Source: Phenylobacterium sp. SCN 70-31
GTDB lineage: Bacteria > Pseudomonadota > Alphaproteobacteria > Caulobacterales > Caulobacteraceae
Length of the DNA stretch: 64,000 bases
NCBI RefSeq assembly: GCF_001724605.1
Contig: NZ_MEEX01000011.1
Coordinates: 42,225-106,224, forward strand
Reading direction: 5' to 3'
The notes under the pieces were generated by a model. That model was not told where the DNA came from. It did no database searches and saw only the letters and a list, made by a program, of their open reading frames with translations. The position numbers and the translations under genes are program-made. This document shows, one piece after another, positions 11,806 through 21,264 of this stretch; positions within the stretch are counted from its first letter, which is position 1, and every line of letters starts with the position of its first letter.

Positions 11806-13005
11806 TTACGCAGCGCCCCGCACGGCCTTGACGATCTTCTCGGCGCCGTCCGAGAGGTCGTTCGCGGCGATGACGTTCAGGCCGCTCTCGTTGATGATCT
11901 TCTTGCCCAGCTCGGCGTTGGTGCCTTCCAGGCGCACCACCAGGGGCACGTTCAGGCCCACCTGCTTCACCGCGGCGATCACGCCGTTGGCGAGGATGTC
12001 GCAACGGGCGATGCCGCCGAAGATGTTGACCAGGATGCCCTTAACGTTCGGGTCGGCGATGATGATCTTGAACGCGGCCGTGACCTTGGCCTCGTCGGCG
12101 CCGCCGCCCACGTCCAGGAAGTTGGCCGGCTCGGCGCCGTACAGCTTGATGATGTCCATGGTGGCCATGGCCAGGCCCGCGCCGTTGACCATGCAGCCGA
12201 TCTCGCCGTCGAGCGCGATGTAGGACAGGTCGAACTTCGAGGCCTCGATCTCCTTCGGGTCCTCCTCGGTCTCGTCGCGCAGCGCCTGGATGTCCTTGTG
12301 GCGGTACAGGGCGTTGGAGTCGAAGCTGACCTTGGCGTCCAGCACGCGGAGCTGGTCGTCCGCCGTCACGATCAGCGGATTGATCTCCAGCATGCTCATG
12401 TCCTTGGCGACGAACGCCGCGTAGAGCTGCGAGAGGAGGGTCGCGGCCTGCTTGGCCAGGTCGCCCTTGAGGCCCAGCGCGCCCGCGAGCGCGCGGCCGT
12501 GGTGGGGGAACACGCCGGTGGCCGGGTCGATCGAGAAGGTGGCGATCTTCTCGGGCGTGTCGTGGGCCACGTCCTCGATGTCCATGCCGCCTTCGGTGGA
12601 GGCCACGACCGAGACCCGGCTCGTTTCGCGGTCGACCAGCAGCGACAGGTAGAATTCCTTGGCGATGGCGGCGCCTTCCTCGATGTAGAGGCGGTTCACC
12701 TGCTTGCCCTTGGGACCCGTCTGGTGGGTCACCAGAACCCGGCCCAGCATCTCCTCGGCGTTGATCTTGACGTCCTCGACCGACTTGACCACGCGGACCC
12801 CGCCCTTGGCGTCCGGGCCCAGACCCTCGAACCGGCCCTTGCCGCGTCCGCCGGCGTGGATCTGCGATTTCACGACGAAGACCGGGCCGCCCAGCTTGCT
12901 GGCCGCATCGACAGCCTCCTGGACGGAAAACGCGGGATACCCGCGTGGAACGGCGACGCCGAACTCCGCGAGGACGGCTTTGGCTTGGTGTTCGTGGATG
13001 TTCAT
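11806..13005 (-). CDS. sucC: Succinyl-CoA synthetase beta subunit
   Basis: The beta subunit has an ATP-grasp domain and forms the ADP/GDP site with SucD. The 399-residue product starts [20 protein letters not shown] and contains [14 protein letters not shown] (about 46-60), LEINPLIVT, and [21 protein letters not shown] with [10 protein letters not shown] near the C-terminus. A longer in-frame extension exists, but ATG 13003-13005 gives the conserved N-terminus. It is the first gene of the sucCDAB-lpd operon, and a good promoter lies 50 bp upstream. Confidence 0.96.
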   Translation of the reverse strand: MNIHEHQAKAVLAEFGVAVPRGYPAFSVQEAVDAASKLGGPVFVVKSQIHAGGRGKGRFEGLGPDAKGGVRVVKSVEDVKINAEEMLGRVLVTHQTGPKGKQVNRLYIEEGAAIAKEFYLSLLVDRETSRVSVVASTEGGMDIEDVAHDTPEKIATFSIDPATGVFPHHGRALAGALGLKGDLAKQAATLLSQLYAAFVAKDMSMLEINPLIVTADDQLRVLDAKVSFDSNALYRHKDIQALRDETEEDPKEIEASKFDLSYIALDGEIGCMVNGAGLAMATMDIIKLYGAEPANFLDVGGGADEAKVTAAFKIIIADPNVKGILVNIFGGIARCDILANGVIAAVKQVGLNVPLVVRLEGTNAELGKKIINESGLNVIAANDLSDGAEKIVKAVRGAA

Positions 13006-13054
13006 GAGGCCTTGGGGAAACTGCCTGACGCTCGCCCTCTCGGCGAGTGAGCGG

Positions 13055-13083
13055 CTTATAGGCGCCGGCCCCTGCGATGACAA
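13055..13083 (-). promoter_or_regulatory. Probable sigma70-type promoter of the suc operon
   Basis: On the minus strand TTGTCA (13083-13078) is followed after exactly 17 bp by TATAAG (13060-13055), close to the sigma70 consensus. Transcription from here would give a leader of about 40-45 nt before sucC. The leader contains a small hairpin with CTCGCC/GGCGAG arms (13030-13046). Confidence 0.6.
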
Positions 13084-13370
13084 CCGCGTGAGGCCCCCAA
13101 ACCGTGACGATGCTCACCCTGCGGAAGTTCCACCCAAACCGCACGTCCCGGCGGCCGATCGCGGGCGCCGCGATCGCGTGGGCTCCCGCCCGGCTTGCGA
13201 AACGGACGGCATCCTCTATCTCCGGTCCCGATGGGGCGGCGCCCGACCGCCCGGGTCGAAGCGGGTCATGGCCATCGTCCGGACGGGGTGCGAGCGGGAA
13301 TGCGTCGGATGACGGCGAGGCGGGGCGAACGGCCGAGGCCCGCCGTTCGGACTCCTCGGACGGCGTCGCC

Positions 13371-14141
13371 GTGAAGGCCCCTCTTCTCCGGAGGTCGGAC
13401 GGCCAGGCCGGGCCGGGCAAGTGGCTCCGCGGCATCGCCGTCGCGACGGCCGCCGCCGCCTTCCTGACGGCTTCGGGCGCGTTCAGCACCGGAGACGCGC
13501 CGCTGGCCGTCCGCGCGGCCTACTGGTGCGCGCTGATCGCGCTGGGCTACGTCTGGGGCTCGGCCGTGGCGCGGCTGTTCTTCGCCGGCGGGCGGCTGCG
13601 CACGGGCTTTCCGTGGCTGGACGTGCTGCTGGCCTCGCTTGTCATGAGCGTACCGCTCACCGGGGTGGTCTGGGCCGCCTCGGCCTACGCCTTCGGGGGA
13701 TCCCCCGATCTGGCGGGACTGCCGTACTATTTCGGGCCGGTCTTCGCGATCTCCGTGGCTCTCACGGCGATCAACATGCTGATCGAGATGCGCCAGGACG
13801 GCCCTGCCGGAGAACCGGCCGCCGAACCGCCGCGGTTCCTGGAACGGCTGCCGCTCAAGTTGCGGGGCGCCGCGGTGTGGGCCGTCGAGGCCGAGGACCA
13901 CTATCTCCGCCTCCACACCTCGAAGGGCCAGGACCTGATCCTCATGCGCCTGGCTGACGCCGTAGCCGAACTGGAGGGGATCGAGGGCGCCCAGGTCCAC
14001 AGGTCCTGGTGGGTGGCCCGCGACGCCATCGTCGCCGCGCGCCGGGGCGACGGCCGGGCGACCCTGACCCTGAAGGACGGCGCCGAAGTCCCCGTCAGCC
14101 GCACCTACGCCGGCGCCCTGCGCGACAGGGGCTGGATCTGA
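13371..14141 (+). CDS. Membrane-anchored LytTR-family transcriptional regulator
   Basis: This 256-residue protein has four predicted membrane segments (about 21-38, 48-72, 80-108 and 117-139) and a C-terminal LytTR DNA-binding domain (about 156-256). LytTR landmarks are AVEAEDHYLRLHTSKGQDLI, ALAELEG-type helices and VHRSWWVARDAI. Such proteins sense a membrane signal and bind DNA directly, without a separate kinase. The start is uncertain: the frame is open further upstream (to ATG 13104), but GTG 13371 begins just before the first membrane helix. The 287 bp between the suc promoter and this GTG show no other feature I can support. Confidence 0.8.
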   Translation: MKAPLLRRSDGQAGPGKWLRGIAVATAAAAFLTASGAFSTGDAPLAVRAAYWCALIALGYVWGSAVARLFFAGGRLRTGFPWLDVLLASLVMSVPLTGVVWAASAYAFGGSPDLAGLPYYFGPVFAISVALTAINMLIEMRQDGPAGEPAAEPPRFLERLPLKLRGAAVWAVEAEDHYLRLHTSKGQDLILMRLADAVAELEGIEGAQVHRSWWVARDAIVAARRGDGRATLTLKDGAEVPVSRTYAGALRDRGWI

Positions 14142-14165
14142 ACGTCCCGGAGCCTTGCCCGGTCT

Positions 14166-14700
14166 TCAGTCCCGACGCCGCGCCCGCCAGTCCTCCCGCG
14201 TCTGGCCCCAGCAGTCGACCGCGAGACCGAGCGGTGGCGGCAGGATCGCCTGGCGGAGGATGCGCGAGCCGAGCCGCATCGCAACCGCCTGGGACGGCGT
14301 GTTCTCCGCCTCGATTGTGAATCACCTCGGTCCAGCCCAGGACGTCGAACGCCCAGTCGACGGCCGCGGCGGCGCCCTCGACAGCGTAGCCCCGCCCCCA
14401 GGCGTCGCGCGAGAGGCCCCAACCCACCTCGGTTCCCGGCCAGCCCTCGGGCTGCCAGGGCCCCAACCGCCCCACCCAGCGGCCGGTCGCCTTCTCGACG
14501 ACCGAGAACATGGAGAACCCGCGCGACATCCAGCCGCCCGCCATGCCCGACATGATGCGCCATGCGCCGATGCGGTCGGTCGGCCCGCCCAGGAACCGCA
14601 TCGTTTCGGGGTCGGCGCAAAACGCCGCCCAGGCGTCGAAGTCCTGCGGTTCGGGCGCCCGCAGGATCAGCCGTTCGGTTTCCAGGACCGGGGTTTGCAT
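14166..14700 (-). pseudogene. GNAT acetyltransferase (RimJ/RimL type) with an internal frameshift
   Basis: The N-terminal part reads MQTPVLETERLILRAPEPQD and continues through FSVVEKATGRWVGRLGPW and VGWGLSRDAWGRGYAVEG, classic RimJ/RimL acetyltransferase. After GWTEVIH (about 14316-14322) the frame loses homology. The -1/+2 frame resumes the expected C-terminus (IEAENTPSQAVAMRLGS, then ILPPPLGLAVDCWGQTRE) and stops at 14166-14168. One extra or two missing bases in the CACAATC stretch would explain it. It may be a true recent pseudogene or a sequencing error; everything else in the gene is intact. Confidence 0.75.
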
Positions 14701-14834
14701 CGGGGTCGAAAAGGCCTCAATCTGTGAACGGGAGAGCTATAGGGACTGGGGCGACTTTCGGCTGCGCGTGCTGCGCGTTGCGTTTCGCGCCTGTCCCATA
14801 CGTCGAGGGAACCCTGTGTGTCGAAGGGTCGCCC

Positions 14835-15872
14835 ATGTCGTCGGAACCGCCGCCCCGCTCCCTGCCGCCCCGCTCCCTGCCGCCGTCGGCTTCCCGTTCT
14901 CCAGCCCCGGACTCCGCAACCCGTGACTCCGGGGCCCGCAACGTCCCCGCCGGGACGTTCGCCCTGATCGAAGCCGGGCCTTCGGGCTCATGGCGCATCG
15001 CGCTGGCCGGGGTGGCCGGCGCCTGCGTCCTGGGCGCCGGCCTGGGATTCCTCGCCCGTCCTGCGCCAGAAGCCGCGTCCGGCGCGAAGCCGGAAGCGAC
15101 AGGCCCCGTCGAGACGCCCGTCGAACCCCTGCTCCAGGTCGTGGTGGACGAGACGCCGGCGCCGATCGGTCCGCCCATCGAGGTCCTGCCGCCCGACATG
15201 GCCGCCGCCGCCGCCGAGAGCGCGGCGCCCTATACGATGCCGGCCCCGCCGGCGCCCGACCGTCCCGCATCGGGGGATGTCGCGCGCCTGGTGAAGGCCA
15301 TCGCGGTCGCCTCGCCGGCGATCCGCAAGACCGAGCCGGCGCCCAAGGCGGAATCCCGCCCCAGGTCAGCGCCCGACAGGGCCGGGTCGGTCGCCGCCCG
15401 TTCGGAGCCCAAGCCGAAGGCCCAAAGGCAGGCCAAGGCCGAAACCAGGAAGGAAACCACGGCCCCAAAGCCCGCGGCCGCCACGAAATCGGGCGACATG
15501 CGACCGAAGCGCCCGGTCGTCGCCGTCGCCAAGCCCCGGCCGGCCGACCCGTCGTCCGCCCGCAAACCACCCGCTCGCAAGCCGGCCGCCGCGCCCCTCC
15601 GCGGTGACGGACCCACCCGCGTGGCGCGGGCCGACGGCTGCGGAACCGGCTGCGACGACGCCCTGCTGGCGGCGCGCGAGCAGCAGCTCCAGCGCGCCTA
15701 CGCCGAAGCCGAGGCGGCGGGCGTGCCGTCGCAGGCCCTGCGCCGGCAGCAGGCCCGCTGGCGGGAGGCCCGCGCCGCGGCGGCCCGCGAGGCCCCCTGG
15801 GCGGTGGAGGACGTCTACCTGGCCCGCATCTCCGAGCTGCGCGACCTGACCCGCGACGCGCGCGACGAATAG
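14835..15872 (+). CDS. Single-pass membrane protein with Ala/Pro/Lys-rich linker, unknown function
   Basis: The 345-residue product has a cytoplasmic Pro/Ser-rich N-terminus with a short tandem repeat ([10 protein letters not shown], residues about 6-15) and one membrane helix (about 53-74). A long low-complexity Pro/Ala/Lys linker (about 75-265) follows. The conserved-looking C-terminal helical domain has a [17 protein letters not shown] motif (two Cys) and [21 protein letters not shown] do not recognise a named family. The ATG at 14835 follows GAAGGGTCGCCC; the frame is open upstream but lacks similarity. It precedes dapB by 100 bp. Confidence 0.7.
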   Translation: MSSEPPPRSLPPRSLPPSASRSPAPDSATRDSGARNVPAGTFALIEAGPSGSWRIALAGVAGACVLGAGLGFLARPAPEAASGAKPEATGPVETPVEPLLQVVVDETPAPIGPPIEVLPPDMAAAAAESAAPYTMPAPPAPDRPASGDVARLVKAIAVASPAIRKTEPAPKAESRPRSAPDRAGSVAARSEPKPKAQRQAKAETRKETTAPKPAAATKSGDMRPKRPVVAVAKPRPADPSSARKPPARKPAAAPLRGDGPTRVARADGCGTGCDDALLAAREQQLQRAYAEAEAAGVPSQALRRQQARWREARAAAAREAPWAVEDVYLARISELRDLTRDARDE

Positions 15873-15972
15873 GCCGTCGCCACCGGCCGCGCCGGCCCGA
15901 CCGCACCGGATTGACCGGGCGGCCTTCCCGCGGGAGACAGGCCCGGTATCCGTCGCCGGGAGCGCCTTCGCC

Positions 15973-16749
15973 GTGTCCACGTCCCCCATCCGCATCGCCA
16001 TCGCCGGCGCTCTCGGCCGCATGGGCCAGGCCGTGGCGAAGGTGGCCGAAGGCGACCCCGCCCTGACTGTCGCGGCCCGCTTCGACCGGCCCGGGGCGAC
16101 GGGCGACGGCCTGGTGTCGCAGGCCGAGGCCCTCGCCGCCGCCGACGTGGTGATCGACTTCACCACCCCCGCCGCCTCGGTCGCACTGGCCGCGGCGGGC
16201 GCCGACGCCGGGGTGGCCCTGGTGATCGGCTCCACGGGCGCGGGCGACGCCGAACGCGCGGCCATCGCCGCCGCCGCCGCGCGCACCCCCATCGTCTTCG
16301 CCGGCAACTTCTCGCTCGGCGTCAATCTGCTGATGGGCCTCGTGGCCCAGGCCGCGCGCGCCCTGCCGGCCGACACCTGGGACATCGAGATCTTCGAGGC
16401 CCACCACAAGCACAAGGTCGATGCGCCCTCGGGCACCGCCCTGATGCTGGGCGAGGCCGCCGCCGCCGGCCGCGGCGTTGCGCTGGATCAGGTGGCGCGC
16501 CGCGCCCGCGACGGCATCACCGGCGCCCGGCCGCCCGGCGAGATCGGCTTCTCGGTGCTGCGCGGCGGAGGCATCGTGGGCGAACACACCGTCACCTTCG
16601 CCGGCGAGGAGGAGATCCTGACCCTCAGCCATTCGGGACGCGACCGCGCCCTGTTCGCCCGCGGCGCCGCCCACGCCGCCCGATGGGTCGCCGGCCGACC
16701 GCCCGGCCTCTACGACATGCAGGACGTCCTGGGGACGAAGGGGCCTTAG
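15973..16749 (+). CDS. dapB: 4-hydroxy-tetrahydrodipicolinate reductase
   Basis: DapB is the second committed step towards diaminopimelate and lysine. The 258-residue product begins at GTG 15973 with [18 protein letters not shown] (NAD(P)-binding), has [24 protein letters not shown], the catalytic [18 protein letters not shown] and [18 protein letters not shown]. The downstream amidase begins directly after its stop, so the two are co-translated. Confidence 0.96.
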   Translation: MSTSPIRIAIAGALGRMGQAVAKVAEGDPALTVAARFDRPGATGDGLVSQAEALAAADVVIDFTTPAASVALAAAGADAGVALVIGSTGAGDAERAAIAAAAARTPIVFAGNFSLGVNLLMGLVAQAARALPADTWDIEIFEAHHKHKVDAPSGTALMLGEAAAAGRGVALDQVARRARDGITGARPPGEIGFSVLRGGGIVGEHTVTFAGEEEILTLSHSGRDRALFARGAAHAARWVAGRPPGLYDMQDVLGTKGP

Positions 16750-18216
16750 GTGGCCCGGGACCTGATCGACGACGACGCGACCGCCCAGCTCCAGGCGCTG
16801 GCGACCAAGCATGTTTCGGCGGTCGAGCTCCTGAAGGCCGCGCTCGAGCGTCATGCCGACACCCATGCCACCCTCAACGCCGTGGTGGCGGCCGACCCCG
16901 AACGAGCGCTGGAACGGGCCCGCGCGCTCGACGACGCCCGCGTCCGTGGCGAGTCCCTCGGGCCGCTCGCCGGCCTGCCGATGACGGTCAAGGACACCTT
17001 CGACGTGGCCGGCATGGCCGCCTCCTCAGGGCTGCCGCACCTGCGCCGCCGCCAGGTCGAGGACGCCGTCGCCGTTTCCCACGCCCGCCGGGCCGGGGCG
17101 GTGATCTGGGGCAAGACCAACGTGCCCGTGATGGCCGGCGACTGGCAGAGCGCCAACGCCCTCTACGGCGCCACCCACAATCCCTGGGATCCCGCGCGTA
17201 CGCCCGGCGGCTCGTCCGGCGGCGCGGCGGCGGCGCTGGCGGCGGGCGTCACACCGCTGGAGATCGGCTCGGACATCGGCGGCTCGCTGCGCGTGCCCGC
17301 CAGCTTCTGCGGCGTGTTCAGCCACAAGCCGACCTGGGGCATGGTCTCGCAACGCGGTCATGTCCCGCCCAGCCCGGGTTCGTTCGCCGAGCGCGACCTG
17401 AACGTGGTCGGACCCATGGCCCGCTCCGTGCGCGACCTGCGCCTTCTGCTGTCGATCGTCGAGGACGGGCCGCTGGCCCCCAAGGCGCCGCCCGCCGACC
17501 TGAAGACGGTCAGGATCGGGCTCTGGCTGGACGAACCGCTGTGCCCCCTCGACCCCGAGGTCCGGGCGGTGGTGGAGGCCTTCGCCGCCCAGCTGCGCGA
17601 CGCCGGCGCCGAGGTGGAGCCGGTGACGAGCCCGGTGGACATGCGCGCCCTGCTCTTCGCCTACCAGACCCTGCTGGGCGCCGTGCTGGGCGAAGACCTG
17701 CCGCCCCGCGTGCTGCGGGGCCTGGAACGCGCGCGGCCGTTCGCGCGATTCGCCCTGGCTCGCGGCGCCGGGCCGCTGTCCGACGCCGCCGCCACCCTGG
17801 CCTACACCGCCCGGCACCGGGAATGGATGGCCGCCGACGCGGCGCGCGCGCGCCTGCGCCACGAGATCGACGACACCTTCGCCCGGTTCGACGCCATCCT
17901 CGCCCCGATCGCGCCGGTCCCGGCTTTCCCGCACGACCGGCGTCCCTTCGGCCGGCGCCGCCTCGCCACCTCGACCGGCGAGAGCCTGAGCTACAACAGC
18001 CTGCTGACGTGGATCTCCCCGGCCACGGCCCTGAAGCTGCCGGCCACCGCCCTGCCCGCGGGGCGCACATCTGCGGGACTGCCCGTGGGCGCCCAGCTCA
18101 TCGGGCCGATGGGCGCGGACGGCCGCATCCTGGCCATCGCCCAGGCCATCGACGAGAACGTCCGCGGCTTCGAGTCGCCCCGCTCCGGATGTCTTAGAGT
18201 CGCCTCAGGCGGTTGA
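16750..18216 (+). CDS. Amidase signature family hydrolase
   Basis: This 488-residue protein has the Ser-cisSer-Lys triad of amidase-signature enzymes: K81 in LPMTVKDTFDV, S155 in TPGGSSGGAAAAL and S179 in GSDIGGSLRVPA. The C-terminal half is the usual substrate-specific region. It starts at GTG immediately after the dapB stop. Missing GatCAB companion genes argue against GatA; a general amide or nitrile-pathway hydrolase is more likely, but the substrate is unknown. Its 3' end overlaps the convergent purK by 23 bp. Confidence 0.9.
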   Translation: MARDLIDDDATAQLQALATKHVSAVELLKAALERHADTHATLNAVVAADPERALERARALDDARVRGESLGPLAGLPMTVKDTFDVAGMAASSGLPHLRRRQVEDAVAVSHARRAGAVIWGKTNVPVMAGDWQSANALYGATHNPWDPARTPGGSSGGAAAALAAGVTPLEIGSDIGGSLRVPASFCGVFSHKPTWGMVSQRGHVPPSPGSFAERDLNVVGPMARSVRDLRLLLSIVEDGPLAPKAPPADLKTVRIGLWLDEPLCPLDPEVRAVVEAFAAQLRDAGAEVEPVTSPVDMRALLFAYQTLLGAVLGEDLPPRVLRGLERARPFARFALARGAGPLSDAAATLAYTARHREWMAADAARARLRHEIDDTFARFDAILAPIAPVPAFPHDRRPFGRRRLATSTGESLSYNSLLTWISPATALKLPATALPAGRTSAGLPVGAQLIGPMGADGRILAIAQAIDENVRGFESPRSGCLRVASGG

Positions 18217-19273
18217 CGTGGCCCATCTTGCGGCCGGGCTTGGCCTGCCGCTTGCCGTAGAGGTGGAGGCGCGCATCCGGGTCATGGGCGTACTTCGCCC
18301 ACTGATCCGCCTCGTCGCCCAGCAGGTTCAGCATCTCGATCCGCGCGTGCGGCTCGGTGGGCCCCAGCGGCCAGCCGGCGACGGCGCGGACATGCTGCTC
18401 GAACTGGTCCACCGAACAGCCGTCCTGGGTCCAGTGTCCCGAGTTGTGGACCCGCGGCGCGATCTCGTTGACCAGCAGCCGGCCGTCCTTCAACTCGAAC
18501 AGCTCGATCCCGATCACGCCGACATAGTTCAACCCGTCCAGGACGCGCCGGGCGATCTTCTCGGCCTGCTCGGCCAGGGCGGCCGACACTTCGGCCGGCG
18601 CCAGGCTCCGGCGAAGGACGCCGCCTTCGTGATGGTTCTCGGCCAGGGGATAGATCGCCGTTTCGCCGTCGCGGCCGCGCGCGGCGATCACCGACAGCTC
18701 GCGCACGAAGTCCGCCGGCGCTTCCAGGATCACCGGGACCCGGCCCAGGACCTCGAACGCATCGGCGGCGTCGGCGGCGTGCTCGATCCAGCGCTGGCCC
18801 TTGCCGTCGTACCCCTCGCGGCGAGTCTTCATCAGCACCGGAGCGCCCATGGCGGTCGCGGCGGCCACGGCCTCGTCGGCGCTGTCGGCCGAACTGAAAG
18901 CCACCGTGGGCGCGCCGGCGGCGTTCAGGAACTGCTTCTCGGCCACCCGGTCCTGGGCCACGGCCAGGGCTTCGGCGCCCGGCGCGACCTCGCAGCCCAG
19001 CTTCTGGAGGGTCAGGACCGACTGGGCCGGCACGTTCTCGAATTCGAACGTCACCACCCTGGCGACGGCGGCCAGCTTCTCCAGCGCCGCCGGGTCGTCG
19101 TACGCGCCGACGATGGTGTGGTTCGAGACCTGGCCGGCGGGGCTGTCGGCGTCGCGCTCCAGCACCGCGACGTCCAGGCCCAGCCGGGCCGCGGCCAGCG
19201 CCAGCATGCGGCCGAGCTGCCCGCCCCCCAGGATGCCGAGGGTCGAACCGGGCGGAAGCGGAAGGGCGGTCAT
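18194..19273 (-). CDS. purK: 5-(carboxyamino)imidazole ribonucleotide synthase
   Basis: PurK carboxylates AIR using ATP and bicarbonate in purine synthesis. The 359-residue ATP-grasp protein starts MTALPLPPGSTLGILGGGQLGRMLALAAARLG. It has FEFENVPAQSV, MKTRREGYDGKGQRWI and the ATP-grasp residues in VNEIAPRVHNSGHWTQDGC. It is 4 bp downstream of purE, the usual purEK pair. Confidence 0.96.
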   Translation of the reverse strand: MTALPLPPGSTLGILGGGQLGRMLALAAARLGLDVAVLERDADSPAGQVSNHTIVGAYDDPAALEKLAAVARVVTFEFENVPAQSVLTLQKLGCEVAPGAEALAVAQDRVAEKQFLNAAGAPTVAFSSADSADEAVAAATAMGAPVLMKTRREGYDGKGQRWIEHAADAADAFEVLGRVPVILEAPADFVRELSVIAARGRDGETAIYPLAENHHEGGVLRRSLAPAEVSAALAEQAEKIARRVLDGLNYVGVIGIELFELKDGRLLVNEIAPRVHNSGHWTQDGCSVDQFEQHVRAVAGWPLGPTEPHARIEMLNLLGDEADQWAKYAHDPDARLHLYGKRQAKPGRKMGHVNRLRRL

Positions 19274-19277
19274 GGGG

Positions 19278-19757
19278 CTACTCGACGGCCTCGGGAATAC
19301 TGGCGGTCTGTTCGGCGGCGAATGCGGCGACGCGTTCGGCCACCGCCGGGTCCGAGAGCGCCAGGATGCGCGCGGCCAGCAGCGCGGCGTTCTTGGCGCC
19401 CGCCTCGCCGATGGCCAGCGTGCCCACCGGGATGCCGCCGGGCATCTGGACGATGGAGAGCAGGCTGTCCATGCCCTTCAGCGCCTTGGACTCGATCGGC
19501 ACGCCCAGGACCGGCAGGTCGGTGAGCGAGGCGGTCATGCCCGGCAGGTGGGCGGCGCCGCCCGCGCCGGCGATGATCACCTGGAATCCCGCCGCCTTGG
19601 CCCCTCGGGCGAAGTCGTACATGCGCTGCGGCGTGCGGTGGGCCGAGACCACCTTGGCCTCGTAGGCCACGCCCAGGCTGTCCAGCAGTTCGGCGGCGTG
19701 TCGCAGGATCGGCCAGTCGGACCGGCTGCCCATGATGATGGCGACGGGCGCGCTCAT
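19278..19757 (-). CDS. purE: N5-CAIR mutase
   Basis: PurE converts N5-CAIR to CAIR, the step after PurK. The 159-residue product starts [21 protein letters not shown] (phosphate-binding GSxSD) and contains [28 protein letters not shown] and [13 protein letters not shown]. An in-frame upstream extension to 19835 exists, but the ATG at 19755-19757 gives the family N-terminus. Confidence 0.96.
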   Translation of the reverse strand: MSAPVAIIMGSRSDWPILRHAAELLDSLGVAYEAKVVSAHRTPQRMYDFARGAKAAGFQVIIAGAGGAAHLPGMTASLTDLPVLGVPIESKALKGMDSLLSIVQMPGGIPVGTLAIGEAGAKNAALLAARILALSDPAVAERVAAFAAEQTASIPEAVE

Positions 19758-19895
19758 GCGTCGTTCGAATCCCCAGAGTTCCGGAAAGGGGGTCCCGGAA
19801 AGGGCGCGGAGTATAGGCGCCGCCTTTGCGCGCACAATGCAGCGCCGTTAGAATCCCTTAACCGCGGTCGCTTCGAATAGCGTTAACCTTGTCGA

Positions 19896-20639
19896 ATGGC
19901 CCTGGTGGGACAGCCCATGAGAATAGCCGGCGCCCGCAGCGAACAGATCCGACCCGGCGCCCGGTCCGGCGGCCGGCCCGACACCCGACAGGGGACCGTC
20001 GCCGCCACCGGCGCGCCTGCGCCGCCCGACCGGATACAGGTTCTGGGCATTCCTCCGGCCGAAATGACCGCGGCGGTGAAGGCCGCCGTCTCGGCCCTCG
20101 CCTCGGAACTCGACACCCTGAAAGCCGAGGTGGGCCGCCTCAAGGCCCGTCTGACCGAGGCCGAAGGCCTGGCCGATCGCGACGCCCTGACCCCCCTCTA
20201 CAACCGTCGCGCCTTCGTGCGCGAGCTGAGCCGGGTGCGCACCTTCGGCGACCGCTACGGCTTCGCCGCGTCCCTGGTCTACTTCGATCTCGACGGCTTC
20301 AAGTCGATCAACGACAGACTGGGACACGCCGCCGGCGACCAGGCCCTCAAGGCGGTGGCCGACATCCTGCTGTCCAATGTGCGCGAGGGCGACGTGGTGG
20401 GACGCATGGGCGGCGACGAGTTCGCCGTGGTGCTGGCCCAGGCCGATCGCGCCGCGGCCGCCGCCAAGGCCGCCGCCCTCTGCGAAGCCATCGCGGCCGA
20501 CCCCGCGCTGGCCGCGATGGGCGGTCTGCGCGCCAGCTACGGCGTGGCCGGGATCGCCGCCGGGGCCGATCCCGAAGCGATCCTCGCCGAGGCCGATGGG
20601 GCGATGTACGAGACCCGCCGCCTGCGCAAGGCGGGGTAG
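19896..20639 (+). CDS. Diguanylate cyclase (GGDEF)
   Basis: It should make cyclic di-GMP from GTP. The 247-residue protein has a variable N-terminus and a helical coiled stretch (about 60-95, ASELDTLKAEVGRLKARL). The GGDEF domain carries DRDALTPLYNRRAF, the metal-binding FDLDGFKSINDRLGH and the active-site GGDEF at 172-176. An RxxD inhibitory site (R163-D166) lies five residues before it, so product inhibition is expected. No receiver, PAS or membrane segment is seen, so the input is unknown. The start is uncertain (19896 or 19917). Confidence 0.92.
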   Translation: MALVGQPMRIAGARSEQIRPGARSGGRPDTRQGTVAATGAPAPPDRIQVLGIPPAEMTAAVKAAVSALASELDTLKAEVGRLKARLTEAEGLADRDALTPLYNRRAFVRELSRVRTFGDRYGFAASLVYFDLDGFKSINDRLGHAAGDQALKAVADILLSNVREGDVVGRMGGDEFAVVLAQADRAAAAAKAAALCEAIAADPALAAMGGLRASYGVAGIAAGADPEAILAEADGAMYETRRLRKAG

Positions 20640-20670
20640 CGCGCGTCCCGCATCTTGCGGAGGCAGGGCC

Positions 20671-21120
20671 TCAGGCCTTGAACTTCGCCAGCAGCGTGCG
20701 CAGTTCCGGCTCGTCCACCAGGCCCGCCGCTTCCGCCGGCGAGCCCCACATGCGGTCGCGCTCGGCCATCTCGGGCCAGATGTCGCGGGCCTCGGCGACT
20801 TCCAGCGGATAGACCATCACCCGCACGTGCTGCAGCCGCCCCGAACGCAGGCGCTTGTCGTAGTGGTAGATTCCCAGCGGCTTGCGCTTGGGCGCGCCCA
20901 GCACCCCCGCCTCCTCATAGGCTTCCTGGGCGGCGGCGGCCTCGGGCGCCTTGTCCTTCATCGGCCACCCCTTGGGGATCACCCAGCGGCGGCTTTCCCG
21001 CGATGTGATCAGCAGGATCTGGACCGAGCCGTCGTCGGCCTTGCGCCAGGGCAGGGCGGCGTACTGGGTCCTGGGCTCCCGGTCGGGTTCCGGACGCAGC
21101 CTGTCGCGCTTCTTGCCCAT
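20671..21120 (-). CDS. Nudix hydrolase
   Basis: The 149-residue product has a Nudix fold with WVIPKGWPMKDKAPEAAAAQ followed by EAYEEAGV. The first Glu and the Arg of the classical box are replaced by Lys and Gln, but the metal-binding EEAG core is kept, as in some DIPP-like alphaproteobacterial members. The start MGKKRDRLRPEPDREP at 21120 is preferred over a longer frame to 21255. The substrate may be diphosphoinositol-like or dinucleotide compounds; this is not resolved. Confidence 0.85.
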   Translation of the reverse strand: MGKKRDRLRPEPDREPRTQYAALPWRKADDGSVQILLITSRESRRWVIPKGWPMKDKAPEAAAAQEAYEEAGVLGAPKRKPLGIYHYDKRLRSGRLQHVRVMVYPLEVAEARDIWPEMAERDRMWGSPAEAAGLVDEPELRTLLAKFKA

Positions 21121-21264
21121 CGGCGGTGGTCCGGCGCTCCCTGGCGAATCGGCCGTCTCGAGGCCTTCGAAGCCGGGCGATGTACGCGCGGTTTCGGGCC
21201 CGGACAATCGGATTGTCACAAAACTGTCATGAGCGTCGCGCGGGTCGCCGCCCACCGCCTCCTC

